Shown piece after piece: positions 54,533 to 64,000 of a stretch of DNA of 64,000 bases; positions within the stretch are counted from its first letter, which is position 1, and each line of letters starts with the position of its first letter. The position numbers and the translations under genes were made by a program. Origin of the DNA: Clostridiales bacterium S5-A14a (GTDB lineage: Bacteria > Bacillota > Clostridia > Peptostreptococcales > Anaerovoracaceae); NCBI GenBank assembly GCA_000758905.1, contig JRNA01000014.1, positions 1 through 64,000 of the forward strand. Reading direction: 5' to 3'. A model generated the notes under the pieces. The model searched no databases, had not been told where the DNA came from, and saw only the letters and a list, made by a program, of their open reading frames with translations.

Positions 54533-56815
54533 ATGAATAAGATAAGTAAAAAACTGTTAATGTTTGTGTTAGCGTTTTCTTTAGCAGTTTCAGGAATGAT
54601 TCCAATGTTTAGCAATGTTTATGCTAAAACATATACATTAGATGAAACAAAGCAAATGATTGATAACCTTCCCGAGATAATGGATGTGACTAAAGATAAC
54701 GAAGCATCAATACTGGAAGCTAAAAAGGCTTACGATGGATTGACATCTGAAGAACAGAAAAAACTAGATGAAGAAAACGGTTCAAATGCACAGCCCTATG
54801 GCAGAGTTCTTGAATCAGCATTATGGGGGCTAGAAGCTTTAAAACCTGTGGACAATAGCACCACTTTGAAAGATGGAGATTATGATGGTAAAACCACACC
54901 TAAATTAGCATCTTCATACTCGAAAGGAAAATCGACTTCTCCTAGGAAAAAACCATGGGCGATAAATAATATCACTGTTTCAGGTGGAAAAGTTACTGGC
55001 ACTGTCGTTGTAGCAAGTACAAGTTATGATTATATTAGAACAAATAACACTAAATATCAGCGTGCAGAAATAAAAAAGTTTGTAATAGAAGGTTATAAGA
55101 ATAATTCAGCAATAAATTGTTGTGTCTTCAAAAACATTCCTATTCCTGTCAATGGTACATTGTATTTTGGTGCGTACTCAAGTTCAATGCGTACAGAAAT
55201 AGCGTTCACTCTTAAGAATACGATTGATGTGCCTGTTGAACCGGTTAACAAAGATGCTTTAAAAACTGCAATTGCAAATGCGAATAAAGCTTCTGAAGGC
55301 ATAAAAGAGAGCAAAGACGGTAAGGATATTCCTAAGACTGAAAAATGGGCGACTTCCGAAGCAAAAGAAGCTCTAGATGCTGCTATTGCAAAGGCAAAGA
55401 AAGTGTTAGATGACCCTGCAGCACTCAAAAAAGATGTTGATCAAGCTGTCAAAGATTTAAATGATGCAGTAAAAATCTTTAAAAATAGTATTAAGCCGGG
55501 TCTAAAAGAAGACACTGCAGTAAAAGAACAGTATAGATGTGTAAATCATACCCTCATGTTCAAGATTGTAGATGCCTACTTAATCAAAGAGGGCAACCAA
55601 GAATTTTTGAATATCACATTGAGTGGCCATGGATACAAATATTTGTTCAAGGGCAAATATGATGAAGCTGTTGCAACAGGTACTGATTCAAGCAAGTGGA
55701 TAAAATATATTAATAATACACCACCGGATGGACCTTACGAGTTTAGAATTCCTATCAGTGATGGAGATAAATTTGTTCCAATCATGTCCAGATCAGAAAA
55801 ATATCAAATTTGGTATCCTAGATATATACAAATTGATCGACAAAAAAAAGAAATCCATGTTGGCGATTATTACGAAAATCATAATCTGAAGGTAATTAAT
55901 AATGATGAGAAAATAAAGGCTGATAGTGCAGAACTTTATATTAATGGAGTTGAAGCTTCAAATAATTATAGTGCAACTGTAATTGCCAAAATGCCTAATG
56001 CTGATTTCGACAAAGCAAAATATGTACCGGCAAGAAGCAATAGAGAATTGAATAAATTACATGAATCCGAGGAGGAAATTACACTTAGCGGTAATAATCA
56101 GTTCAATTTTGTGTTTGAAAAGAAAACCGATAATGGACCAGAAAAGCCAGTCAATAAAATTAGCAATTCTGCAGTTAAGGTATCTTTCCACTCCAAATCA
56201 GAAGATAAGTGGTATGATCTTGAAATGATGCTAGACACCAAGAACATGACATTCACTATAGGAAACAAAATTGATGCTCCAAAACCACCTGAGCAAAAAC
56301 CAACTGAAGATAATAAAGTACCAGGTCAAAACTCTGAAGGCAATCCGTCTAATTCGAATGCTCCTCAGATTCAATATTTCCAAAAGAATAACGATGGATA
56401 TAACTTGGTTGAAAGAGATGGAATCCTGATATATCAGGTAGGAAAATCTACAGGAATAGCATTTAGAATTACAAACCAAACCCTTAGCGACTTAGTTAGC
56501 GTTAAGATAAAAGGTCAAGGATTGGAAAAAACACTACAATATGGTGTTGATTATACTGCTAGAGAAGGAAGTATTATTGTTGATATCAAGAAGAGCTTTT
56601 TAGATACTCTACCAAATGGCAAATATGATGTCCTGATTGCAACAAAAAATAACGGAGTGTTTGCTAAAAGCATTATTGTTGAGAATTCAAACGTAAAAAA
56701 TAATAATAGCAATAATGTTAAAACTGGAGATAATGAGTCAATGCTTATCTATAGCGTGATGCTTATGGGAACATTAATCAGCGCACTTTATGTGGCAAAG
56801 AGGAAAAACGCTTAA
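54533..56815 (+). CDS. Large cell-wall protein with DGxY beta domain, FIVAR and a TGD-type sorting tail
   Basis: 760 residues from the ATG at 54533 (GGAGGAAG before it). Signal peptide to ~residue 33 (LLMFVLAFSLAVSGMIPMFS). Parts: helical front (~35-105); DGxY beta domain (LKDGDYDGKT, ITVSGGKVTGTVVVASTSYD, ~111-236); FIVAR repeat (DALKTAIANANKASEG, ~239-319); one or two further beta domains (~330-575); P/E/N-rich spacer; an Ig-like module with REGSIIVDIKKSFLDTLPNG (~613-720); tail NVKTGDNES, hydrophobic stretch and KRK. The tail is a non-standard sortase signal (TGD in place of LPxTG). The beta domain is of the same kind as that of the gene at 50194, so it may pass the same ligand. Confidence 0.75.
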   Translation: MNKISKKLLMFVLAFSLAVSGMIPMFSNVYAKTYTLDETKQMIDNLPEIMDVTKDNEASILEAKKAYDGLTSEEQKKLDEENGSNAQPYGRVLESALWGLEALKPVDNSTTLKDGDYDGKTTPKLASSYSKGKSTSPRKKPWAINNITVSGGKVTGTVVVASTSYDYIRTNNTKYQRAEIKKFVIEGYKNNSAINCCVFKNIPIPVNGTLYFGAYSSSMRTEIAFTLKNTIDVPVEPVNKDALKTAIANANKASEGIKESKDGKDIPKTEKWATSEAKEALDAAIAKAKKVLDDPAALKKDVDQAVKDLNDAVKIFKNSIKPGLKEDTAVKEQYRCVNHTLMFKIVDAYLIKEGNQEFLNITLSGHGYKYLFKGKYDEAVATGTDSSKWIKYINNTPPDGPYEFRIPISDGDKFVPIMSRSEKYQIWYPRYIQIDRQKKEIHVGDYYENHNLKVINNDEKIKADSAELYINGVEASNNYSATVIAKMPNADFDKAKYVPARSNRELNKLHESEEEITLSGNNQFNFVFEKKTDNGPEKPVNKISNSAVKVSFHSKSEDKWYDLEMMLDTKNMTFTIGNKIDAPKPPEQKPTEDNKVPGQNSEGNPSNSNAPQIQYFQKNNDGYNLVERDGILIYQVGKSTGIAFRITNQTLSDLVSVKIKGQGLEKTLQYGVDYTAREGSIIVDIKKSFLDTLPNGKYDVLIATKNNGVFAKSIIVENSNVKNNNSNNVKTGDNESMLIYSVMLMGTLISALYVAKRKNA

Positions 56816-57069
56816 GATACAAATCACTTATTTATTTGCTATATAAACATCTGATTAAAAGACTTAAAAGCTAGACAAGAAAAATTGTAAATGGGCAAGC
56901 TCTGGTTTAATTCTGGGGGTTGCTCATATTTCTGATATATGGCTTTGTGTGATTTTAAAAGGAAACTATATTTCGCAAGCGCACAAATTGATGGAGATTA
57001 GAATATTACAACGTTTTACATCAGCGTTTAATCGAACAAAATAAGTTGGAGGATAAAATTATAATTAGT
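56816..57069. other. Gap between the two large surface genes
   Basis: 254 bases; a weak hairpin with arms TGGGCAA / TTGCTCA (56892-56935) may end the upstream transcript. No riboswitch or second B12 box seen. Confidence 0.35.
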
Positions 57070-60000
57070 ATGAAAAATAAATTTATTGCAAAAAAAATAT
57101 TTGCCATTATCTTGATTGCAACTGTGCTCATATCCTATGGTAATATTCCATCTTTTGCTGTAACGGGCAATGAAATAGCTAAGGATGGAGAATATAAGAG
57201 TGATGAAGTGACAGTAGAGAATGGCGATAAATTCAGCTATAATCTCATAACTACTTTAAATGTTGCAGATGGCAAATTTAAAAGTGTAGATTTTTCTCAT
57301 AATGGATATTATGGTGAGGCAAGTGTAAGACGCTCAGAAAGGGCATATGATTATATAAAGCAGTTTCTCGTAGGCAAGGAATCCTCACAATCTACTATTG
57401 ATGAGATAGATATTGTTGCAGGAGCTACATTTACAGTTAATGCTACTAAAGTTGCACTTAAGAATGCAATCTCAAAAGCTGAAGCAAGACCTACAGACGA
57501 CTCACATTCAGATGATGACTCAATTTACGACCAAGACGGTAAACTAAAGGATGGCACCTATTCTATAGATGTGGATACAGCTCATAACATGTTTAAGGTT
57601 TCAGAGTGCAAACTAATCGCTAAGGGCGGTGAATACTATGCAATTTGTACATTAGCAAGTACAGGTTTTGACAGGTTGTTTATGGGGTCTCCAGCGGAAG
57701 CAAAAAAAGCAAGCAATTCTAAAACAATAGCTGGTATTGAAGGCTTTACAAATGAAACAAACAGTCAAACTACCTTTTGGCCAATTCCTGTAGAAATACT
57801 TGATCAAAAAATTCCTGTAGCAACAAGATCAGCAAAGAAAAAAAGCTGGTATTCCCATACACTAGAATTCAAATCAAATACCATTCAGAAAATTTCCGGG
57901 ACATTGCAGGATCCAACTAAAGAGCAGGAAGTAAAAAAATATATCAGACAATTCTATTTGGATGAATGTATATTTGATAATCTTGAAAAAGATGTAAGCA
58001 TATCAGGTAAAACAAATTATACGGTGCCTTTTTTCAAAAAAGACAGTACAGATGAAATTACAGGCGTTAAATTCCATAGACAGAGCTCAGGCGATTTTAA
58101 GGTCGGATGGTTCATTTCAGACTGGGATGTTTTTTCCAACAAACAAAGAGATAAGAATCCAATGTATAGAAAAATACTTAAAATCAAAGACCGTTCAACA
58201 AAAGATAATGATTTCAAGGCAACCTTAAAAGTATATGATAATAAAGACCCTAATGTTAACGATGCATCTATAAGGGCGGATAAGGCAAAACCAATTTCGG
58301 AGATTACATTTAATGTGAAATTAAAAGCTGCTCCAGCACCTGTGCTTGTTGACTTTAGCATTAAAGATATTAAAACTAAAAACACAATTAAGAATTCAAC
58401 AATTAAAATATCTGATCCTACTGGAAAAGAAGTTAAACCAAACGAGGATGGCAAGTATAAACTCGGCGTTGGGGTGAATTATTCACTGGAAGTTTCCGCA
58501 GATGGATATCTGGATCAGGACTGCAATCCATTGCTTAAAGAAAAATTGAGGGTTACAGAAGCGGGAACAATTGAAAAATTTCTACTTGCCGAAAAAGATA
58601 GTAAACACCTTGTTAAAATGAATGTTTTGGACGAGAATAAACAGAATATTCAAAATGCTAAGATAGAAGTTACCCATGATAAGACAAAGAAGAAAATAGA
58701 ACCTGATAAAGACGGCAAATATTTATTATTAGATAATCAGGGGTATACATGTGATATATCAGCAGATGGTTATATCAAAAAAACAGGTCAAAGAATAAAA
58801 GTGTCTGATGATAATGATGTGAATTTCACGCTTAGAGAGAATATCAAGGAATACAATGTAAACATTTTCATTTATTCGCTAGAAAATCATCAGAACTATG
58901 ATAAACCGTATGAAATAAAGGTTTACAGCCTTGATGGAGAAAACAAAAAATATGTAATACCAGGATCTGACGGTCGATATAAGTTAAAACGAGATGTAAA
59001 GTATTATTATGATTTAAATATTGAAGGATTTACAATATTTAAGGATTCTAAGCAACCTCTTGTTTATAACGGTGACGAAGAAAATGTTGATGAGAGAATA
59101 ATAATTCAACCAACTCAAAAATACTTGTTAAATAAGAAAATCGTCGAGGCAAAGGAATTGCATAAGAGCGCGTTAGATTGTATGGGAGACGGTCCTGGGC
59201 AATATCCGCAGACTAATGTAGAAGAATTTAAAAAGGCTATTACGGATGCGGAAAAAGTTCTTGCTGACAATAACAGCAAAGAGGAAGATTTTAAGGATAC
59301 TCTCAGTACGCTAAATAAAGCAATGTCTAAGCTTAAGGGCAAAAGGCATTATTTTGTCGAAAAGGTTAGGGTTAGAGTTAATCAGACTACAACAGGAAAA
59401 GCTCAGGAACTCGAATTAACTGTTTCAGGTGATTTAGCAAAGAAATATGGATATTATAAAGATAGAAATCCTAAGGAAGTTACAGTACTAGATGTTATCC
59501 TTGCTGCACATGAGGCAGTTTATGGCGATGAGTTTAAGTCAAATCCGAAAACGAAATTCGATTCATATGACAATGCTACTATTCCAAACAGGATTTTCGG
59601 TTCAAGCTCAAATCTGGGATTCATTGCTCATAACAACGTGCCAATAGGTGCATATTCGCGTAAGGTGGTTAAAAATGGAGATTTGATTTCTCTAGGACTT
59701 TATCCGAAGAGCACAAAAGATGCACAATATCTTTATTTTGAAAATGAAAATTTCAATGTGAAAAGTGAAGATACTATTAAACTCAAATTGTTCCAATACA
59801 GAATAAACTCTTTTGGAATGGAAGAGGCTAAACCGGCAGATGGATATACTATAATACTGAAAAATAAGGACACTGGAGAGAATGTGGAAATACCTGCTAA
59901 AACTGACAATGATGGCAATGTGGAATTCAAGCTCGATAAGGTCGGTGTTTACGAAGTTGATTCTGTTTATAATCCAGCAATACCAAGCTATATCTTGCCA

Positions 60001-60627
60001 TATTTAAATATTGAGGTAAGTGAAAAAGAAAATACTGAAGAGCCAGGAACAGATCCAGAGCCAGGAACAGATCCAACACCTGGGACAGATCCAACACCTG
60101 GGACAGACCCAACACCTGGGACAGACCCAACACCTGGGGCAGATCCAACGCCTGGCGAGAATCCTATGGATAAAAAACTCAAAGTAATTACTGATGGTAT
60201 TAATGACAGTAATACAGAAGCCAAAGGTAGCAGCGTCATTTATGTAAAAGGAAAATCAAGCAAGGCTGTATTTAGAATTATTGGAAAAGATCTTAACGTT
60301 CAGGATTTACTTAGCGTGCTTATTGATGGTCAAGTTGTAGATAAAATAAATTATGATGTTGGAAAAGGAAGTATAATTGTCTCATTTAAAAAATCGTATG
60401 TGGATTCTTTAGATCCAGGTACATATAAATTAACTTTTAATACTTCAAAGGGTACGGCAAAAGCGGAACTTGTGATTAAAGATAAGGGTCAAGCAAATAT
60501 TGTTGCTGAAACAGGCAAGGTAAAATCAACTAATACAGGTGACACATCAAATTTCTTAGAATATGCTCTAATTGCTGTTTTGGCTACAGGATATATTGCA
60601 GTAAGAAAGAAACAAAATATAAAATAA
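57070..60627 (+). CDS. Very large cell-wall protein: FMN-bind-like, DGxY, DUF4430-like and Ig-like modules
   Basis: 1185 residues from the ATG at 57070; a TTG at 57046 is in frame but lies inside the ribosome binding site TTGGAGG. Signal peptide ([20 protein letters not shown]). Modules: FMN-bind-like front ending [18 protein letters not shown] (~35-140); DGxY beta domain ([13 protein letters not shown], ~158-285); several beta repeats with E-x-D-K-DGKY turns (~420-670); FIVAR (~685-757); a DUF4430-like module with [19 protein letters not shown] and [10 protein letters not shown] (~760-897); a prealbumin-like module (~905-965); P-G-T-D-P linker; Ig-like module with [20 protein letters not shown]; tail NTGDTSNF, membrane segment, RKK. 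DUF4430 is related to the ligand part of transcobalamin/intrinsic factor, which suits the B12 context. Confidence 0.72.
60043..60150 (+). repeat. Six 18-base tandem units coding P-G-T-D-P-x
   Basis: Units of the type CCTGGGACAGATCCAACA, six in a row with few changes, code [12 protein letters not shown]. It is a flexible wall-spanning linker before the last Ig-like module. Copy number is likely to vary between strains. Confidence 0.85.
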
Positions 60628-60671
60628 TTTTTTAAAAGATTTCGATTGTAGAGTTAAAAAGTTATATAATA

Positions 60672-60715
60672 TTCGCTGGGGTAAATCAACAATAGATTTG
60701 CTCTGGCGAATTTTT
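60672..60715 (+). terminator. Terminator after the surface-protein gene
   Basis: ATTCGC and GGTAAATC arms pair with GATTTGC and GCGAAT around AACAATA, with one internal loop, and five T follow. Confidence 0.75.
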
Positions 60716-60748
60716 AGATTCTAATTTAAAAACCCAGTATACCCTATA

Positions 60749-60777
60749 TTGTCAAAAAACTGTTCATGGTGTAGAAT
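60749..60777 (+). promoter_or_regulatory. Promoter of cdaA
   Basis: TTGTCA and TAGAAT with a 17-base spacer, 35 bases before the start codon. Confidence 0.6.
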
Positions 60778-60812
60778 AGTATAAGTAAAGAACTCAAAAG
60801 GGGCGAGTAGAT

Positions 60813-61700
60813 ATGAGAGAGTTTTTCAATAACATAGGTTCCAATATAGGTATCATGGATATACTTGATATTTTGATTGTAACCTACGTTATATATAAAA
60901 TTTTAGGGTTTATTAAGGAATCAAGGGCGCAACAGCTTGTCAAGGGCGTCCTTGTTTTAGTGATTGTATTTTTTATTTCAGATTACTTGAAACTTTATAC
61001 TTTGTATTGGGTTCTAAAGGCAACTTTCACGTTGGGTATGTTCGCTCTAATTGTCGTATTTCAGCCTGAACTCAGGCGTGGCCTTGAATATATGGGGCGT
61101 TCCAAACTTGTTCAGACACCTTTTGGAACCAATAATGCCACAGCCGATTTGGAAATTGCTAGAGAAATCCAGACAGCTCTTACCTTCTTTTCGAGGTCAA
61201 AAACTGGAGCACTGCTGGTATTTGAGAGAAATACACCGTTAAAAGAAATAATTGATACTGGGACAAAGATCGATTCTACGATTAACTCCCAAATCTTAGG
61301 TAATATTTTTTATGAAGGAGCGCCGCTGCATGACGGTGCAGTTGTCATCAAAGGTGGTAGAATTGCTTCGGCAGGCTGTGTTTTGCCGCTCACATCAAAC
61401 AAGAACCTAAACCCAGACCTTGGGACTAGGCATAGAGCCGGTATAGGAGTAACCGAGATTTCAGATGCAATGGTTCTCATTGTTTCGGAGGAGAGCGGAA
61501 TCATTTCCCATGCAGAAGATGGAAGGCTCCACAGAAGGGTGACAAGAGAAGAACTTGCAGAATTGTTGAATGAATTTTACAAGCCTATTGAGAAGAAGGA
61601 AAGTAGAGGCATATTGAGTTTCTTCAAGATGCTCAAGCAATCTGAAGTCACCGATGAAAGCTCGAAATCTGGGGATATCAAGAAGGGAGCGAATAACTAA
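60813..61700 (+). CDS. cdaA: Diadenylate cyclase CdaA
   Basis: 295 residues, GGGGCGAG before the ATG. Three membrane segments in the first ~85 residues, FQPELRRGLEYMG, then the DAC domain with EGAPLHDGAVVI (DGA motif) and LGTRHRAGIGVTE (RHR motif) and ISEESG-type end IVSEESGIISHA. It makes c-di-AMP from two ATP at the membrane. The gene order cdaA-cdaR-glmM is conserved in Firmicutes and lets CdaR and GlmM regulate the enzyme. The stop overlaps the next start by one base (TAATG). Confidence 0.95.
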   Translation: MREFFNNIGSNIGIMDILDILIVTYVIYKILGFIKESRAQQLVKGVLVLVIVFFISDYLKLYTLYWVLKATFTLGMFALIVVFQPELRRGLEYMGRSKLVQTPFGTNNATADLEIAREIQTALTFFSRSKTGALLVFERNTPLKEIIDTGTKIDSTINSQILGNIFYEGAPLHDGAVVIKGGRIASAGCVLPLTSNKNLNPDLGTRHRAGIGVTEISDAMVLIVSEESGIISHAEDGRLHRRVTREELAELLNEFYKPIEKKESRGILSFFKMLKQSEVTDESSKSGDIKKGANN

Positions 61701-62878
61701 TGTTTCAAAGTAAAAAGCTCAACCTTCTAATGTCGTTTGTAATTGCCGTTGTTTTGTGGGCATATGTTATCGGAGAAGTAAACCCAGTAACAACGCGGTC
61801 TTTTGTTGACGTCAAAATTAATTTGGAGAATCAGATAACACTGGAAGAACGGGGCCTTGCGATTGAGAGCATGAGTGAGGAGACCATTAATGTTACTGTT
61901 AAGGGCGAGCGTTCGAGAGTGCAAAATGTTGAAAAGGCGGATATATATGCTGAGGTTAATGTCGGTGCTGCGCAGACGGGCCGAAATGAGCTTGATATAA
62001 ATGTCAGGACGCCGGAGAAGGTGACTGTAGACGATAAGAGCATCAGTAAGGTCAAAATGACGGTTGGTGAATTAGTTTCAGAGGAGAGGCCAACGAAGGT
62101 AGTCTACGTGGGAACAAAAGATGCAAATTCCGAACCTTACACTCTTGAAAAGACGCCAGAAAATGTTAGGATCCGCGGTGCTTTGAGCAATGTAAAGAAG
62201 GTTTCGCAGGTTATTGCTAAGGTGAATGTGAATCAGATTAAGGACAAGGAGACTGTTGCAGAGGCAGAACTTATTCCCGTCGATAAAAATGGCAAGAAGG
62301 TTAATTGGATTCGTCTGAGTGCTAGCCAAATGCAGATTAAGGCTGTGATGACTAAGACGAAGAAGGTAGACCTTGAGGTACCACTTCAGGGTGGCAATCC
62401 AAATAACATGAAGGCTGAATTCCCTAAGACTGTAACAATCAAGGGAAATGCCGATATAGTTAAGGGAATAACGAAAATTCAAACTGAGCCGGTTGATTTA
62501 TCCGAGTATGACCAAAATACAACATTTGACCTTAAGCCTATTTTGCCAGAGGGCGTTCAGCTCGCGGCAGGCAGTGACATAACCGCAAGGATTACTCTAT
62601 CTTCTACTGAAAACAAAAATATCAGTTTTGAGGGTAGCGATATAGATGTGATAGGGCTTGAGGATAATCTCAATGTAAGCATAACGGATAGCGTTGTCAT
62701 TAGTGCTGAAGGTGCCAAGTCGCTGCTCGAGGATGTAAATAAAGATGATTTTACAGTTGCTGTAGATGTTTCCGGACTTTCCAAGGGATCTCATAGGGTT
62801 GACGTAGTTGTAGGAAATAGGAAGGGCTTTAAGAAATACACTGTAAGACCTAGCAAAATTACAGTGACTATTGAATAA
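61700..62878 (+). CDS. cdaR: CdaR (YbbR domain protein)
   Basis: 392 residues with an N-terminal membrane anchor (LLMSFVIAVVLWAYVIGEVN) and an outside part made of four YbbR repeats, for example SMSEETINVTVKGERSRV, YTLEKTPENVRIRGALSNV and FPKTVTIKGNADIVKGI. It regulates CdaA from outside the membrane. Translationally coupled to cdaA. Confidence 0.9.
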   Translation: MFQSKKLNLLMSFVIAVVLWAYVIGEVNPVTTRSFVDVKINLENQITLEERGLAIESMSEETINVTVKGERSRVQNVEKADIYAEVNVGAAQTGRNELDINVRTPEKVTVDDKSISKVKMTVGELVSEERPTKVVYVGTKDANSEPYTLEKTPENVRIRGALSNVKKVSQVIAKVNVNQIKDKETVAEAELIPVDKNGKKVNWIRLSASQMQIKAVMTKTKKVDLEVPLQGGNPNNMKAEFPKTVTIKGNADIVKGITKIQTEPVDLSEYDQNTTFDLKPILPEGVQLAAGSDITARITLSSTENKNISFEGSDIDVIGLEDNLNVSITDSVVISAEGAKSLLEDVNKDDFTVAVDVSGLSKGSHRVDVVVGNRKGFKKYTVRPSKITVTIE

Positions 62879-62957
62879 GTCGAAATTGTAGGGTTAGTCT
62901 AATTACTGGGGACTAAATATAATATATTTTGAGGTTAATTTAGCGAAGGAGTGTTAT

Positions 62958-64000
62958 ATGGGAAAATTCTTTGGGACTGATGGAGTTAGGGGCATTGCGA
63001 ATGTCGATCTCACTCCAACTCTCGCTTTTAAATTAGGTATGGCAGGAGCTATTGTTCTTAAAAAAAGCAGAAAACGCCCTATTTTTGTTATAGGCATGGA
63101 TACGAGAATTTCCGGAGACCTTCTTGAAAATGCACTGACAGCAGGGATTTTATCCGTGGGTGGCAATGTTATAAAGGTTGGGGTTGTTCCAACACCAGCT
63201 GTTGCATTGCTTGCACGACATTATGGGGCAGATGCTGGGATTGTAATTTCGGCCAGTCATAATCCTTTTGAATATAATGGAATCAAATTCTTCAATGGGG
63301 ATGGCTTTAAACTTGATGATTCAATCGAAGAAAAAATAGAAACCCTTGTTAATGAGGATGATATTAAAATTAAAATATCCAAGGGCGAGGACGTAGGCAA
63401 GTGTATAGATGGGAGCCAAGATGCTCTTAAGTATTACGAAGACTTTCTTGCGAGCACGATGGACAGAAGGCTTGACGGCCTAAAGGTTGTCCTGGACTGC
63501 GCTAATGGAGCGTCATATAAGGTTGCACCAGATATTTATAGAAGGCTCGGAGCAGATGTTACGGTTATAGGGGACAATCCAAATGGACTCAATATAAACG
63601 ACAAAATAGGCTCTACGCATCCTGAAAAACTTCAGCAGAAAGTTGTTGAAACTGGTGCTGATATAGGGCTTGCATTCGACGGCGATGCGGATAGACTTAT
63701 CGTTGTAGATGAAACTGGAATGGTCGTGGATGGCGACAAAATAATATGTCTATGCGCTAAGATGCTCAAAGATGAGGGCGAACTGATCGGCAATCGCGTA
63801 ACGGCAACAGTTATGAGCAATATCGGATTCCACAAATACTGTGAAAAAAATGGTATTTCTGTTGATGTGACCAAGGTAGGGGATAGATATGTTTTGGAAT
63901 CCATGCTAGAAACAGGATGCATACTCGGAGGAGAACAGTCTGGCCATATAATATTCCTTAACCGTACAACGACAGGAGATGGAGTTCTCTCTTCACTGCA
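62958..64000 (+). CDS. glmM: Phosphoglucosamine mutase GlmM (partial, runs off the window)
   Basis: GAAGGAG stands before the ATG at 62958. MGKFFGTDGVRGIAN opens the protein; the active-site serine is in IVISASHNPFEYNG and the metal site in LAFDGDADRLIV. About 347 of the usual ~450 residues are visible. It turns glucosamine-6-phosphate into glucosamine-1-phosphate for cell-wall synthesis. Confidence 0.95.
   Translation, partial: MGKFFGTDGVRGIANVDLTPTLAFKLGMAGAIVLKKSRKRPIFVIGMDTRISGDLLENALTAGILSVGGNVIKVGVVPTPAVALLARHYGADAGIVISASHNPFEYNGIKFFNGDGFKLDDSIEEKIETLVNEDDIKIKISKGEDVGKCIDGSQDALKYYEDFLASTMDRRLDGLKVVLDCANGASYKVAPDIYRRLGADVTVIGDNPNGLNINDKIGSTHPEKLQQKVVETGADIGLAFDGDADRLIVVDETGMVVDGDKIICLCAKMLKDEGELIGNRVTATVMSNIGFHKYCEKNGISVDVTKVGDRYVLESMLETGCILGGEQSGHIIFLNRTTTGDGVLSSL

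Noticed and set aside
60043-60150. Regular short repeats that could suggest a CRISPR array
   Set aside because: The units are 18 bases with no spacers and code a P-G-T-D-P linker in frame. No cas genes seen.

Overview
The window is low-GC Firmicutes DNA, most likely from a host-associated member of the Clostridia (Eubacteriales). The evidence is AT-rich codon use, strong GGAGG ribosome binding sites, TTG and GTG starts, a Tn1549/CTn-type conjugation module, tet(O), Csac_0668-type and TIGR04076-type proteins, and a cdaA-cdaR-glmM backbone block. I cannot name the species. All family assignments come from reading motifs by eye; no database search was run.

Layout. (1) 1-20.8 kb is the conjugation part of an integrative and conjugative element (ICE): tnpW, a 5'-truncated virD4/traG coupling protein, ssb, Maff2 pilin-like protein, TrbL/VirB6, PrgI/VirB3, VirB4, a cell-wall hydrolase, DUF4315, DUF4366, topoisomerase III, an AlbA/ATPase regulator-like protein and a giant methylase-SNF2 helicase. 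The ICE is damaged: the coupling protein has lost its front half and the helicase has lost its motif VI and tail. No relaxase or integrase is visible. (2) 20.8-24.3 kb is a resistance cassette joined to the broken helicase: tnpV, promoter, leader peptide and attenuator, tet(O), a KTR zinc-ribbon protein and a methyltransferase tail. (3) 24.3-28.8 kb is a scrap zone: a nonsense-mutated IS3-family element, a 2Fe-2S CopZ-like protein, transposase and methyltransferase remnants, a Fic gene between two copies of the same inverted repeat, and phage portal/protease remnants.

(4) 28.8-42.4 kb is a transport island: two TetR regulators, two heterodimeric exporter-fold ABC pairs (IrtAB/YbtPQ-like), a complete ECF importer (S, T, double A), a SAM methyltransferase and a double cupin. 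Four copies of a palindrome GTTAG-N6-CTAAC tie the island together, and the second TetR has its own GAACGA-type site. I infer metallophore or similar small-molecule uptake. (5) 42.5-49.8 kb holds an IS200-type insertion in a membrane methyltransferase gene, a frameshifted metallo-beta-lactamase-fold gene, an alpha/beta hydrolase, a DUF438/hemerythrin/PAS protein and a divergent DUF488 gene that share a GTTGTT-N2-AACAAC operator, then TIGR04076, DUF554 and an unrecognised gene.

(6) 49.9-60.6 kb is a cobalamin-riboswitch locus: a membrane-anchored surface protein, a BtuF-BtuC-BtuD transporter, and two large cell-wall proteins that share domains with the first one and with each other. This looks like a Gram-positive surface-capture and relay system for corrinoids and is the best candidate for a little-described system. 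(7) 60.7-64 kb is core chromosome: cdaA, cdaR and the start of glmM (c-di-AMP and cell-wall precursor synthesis).
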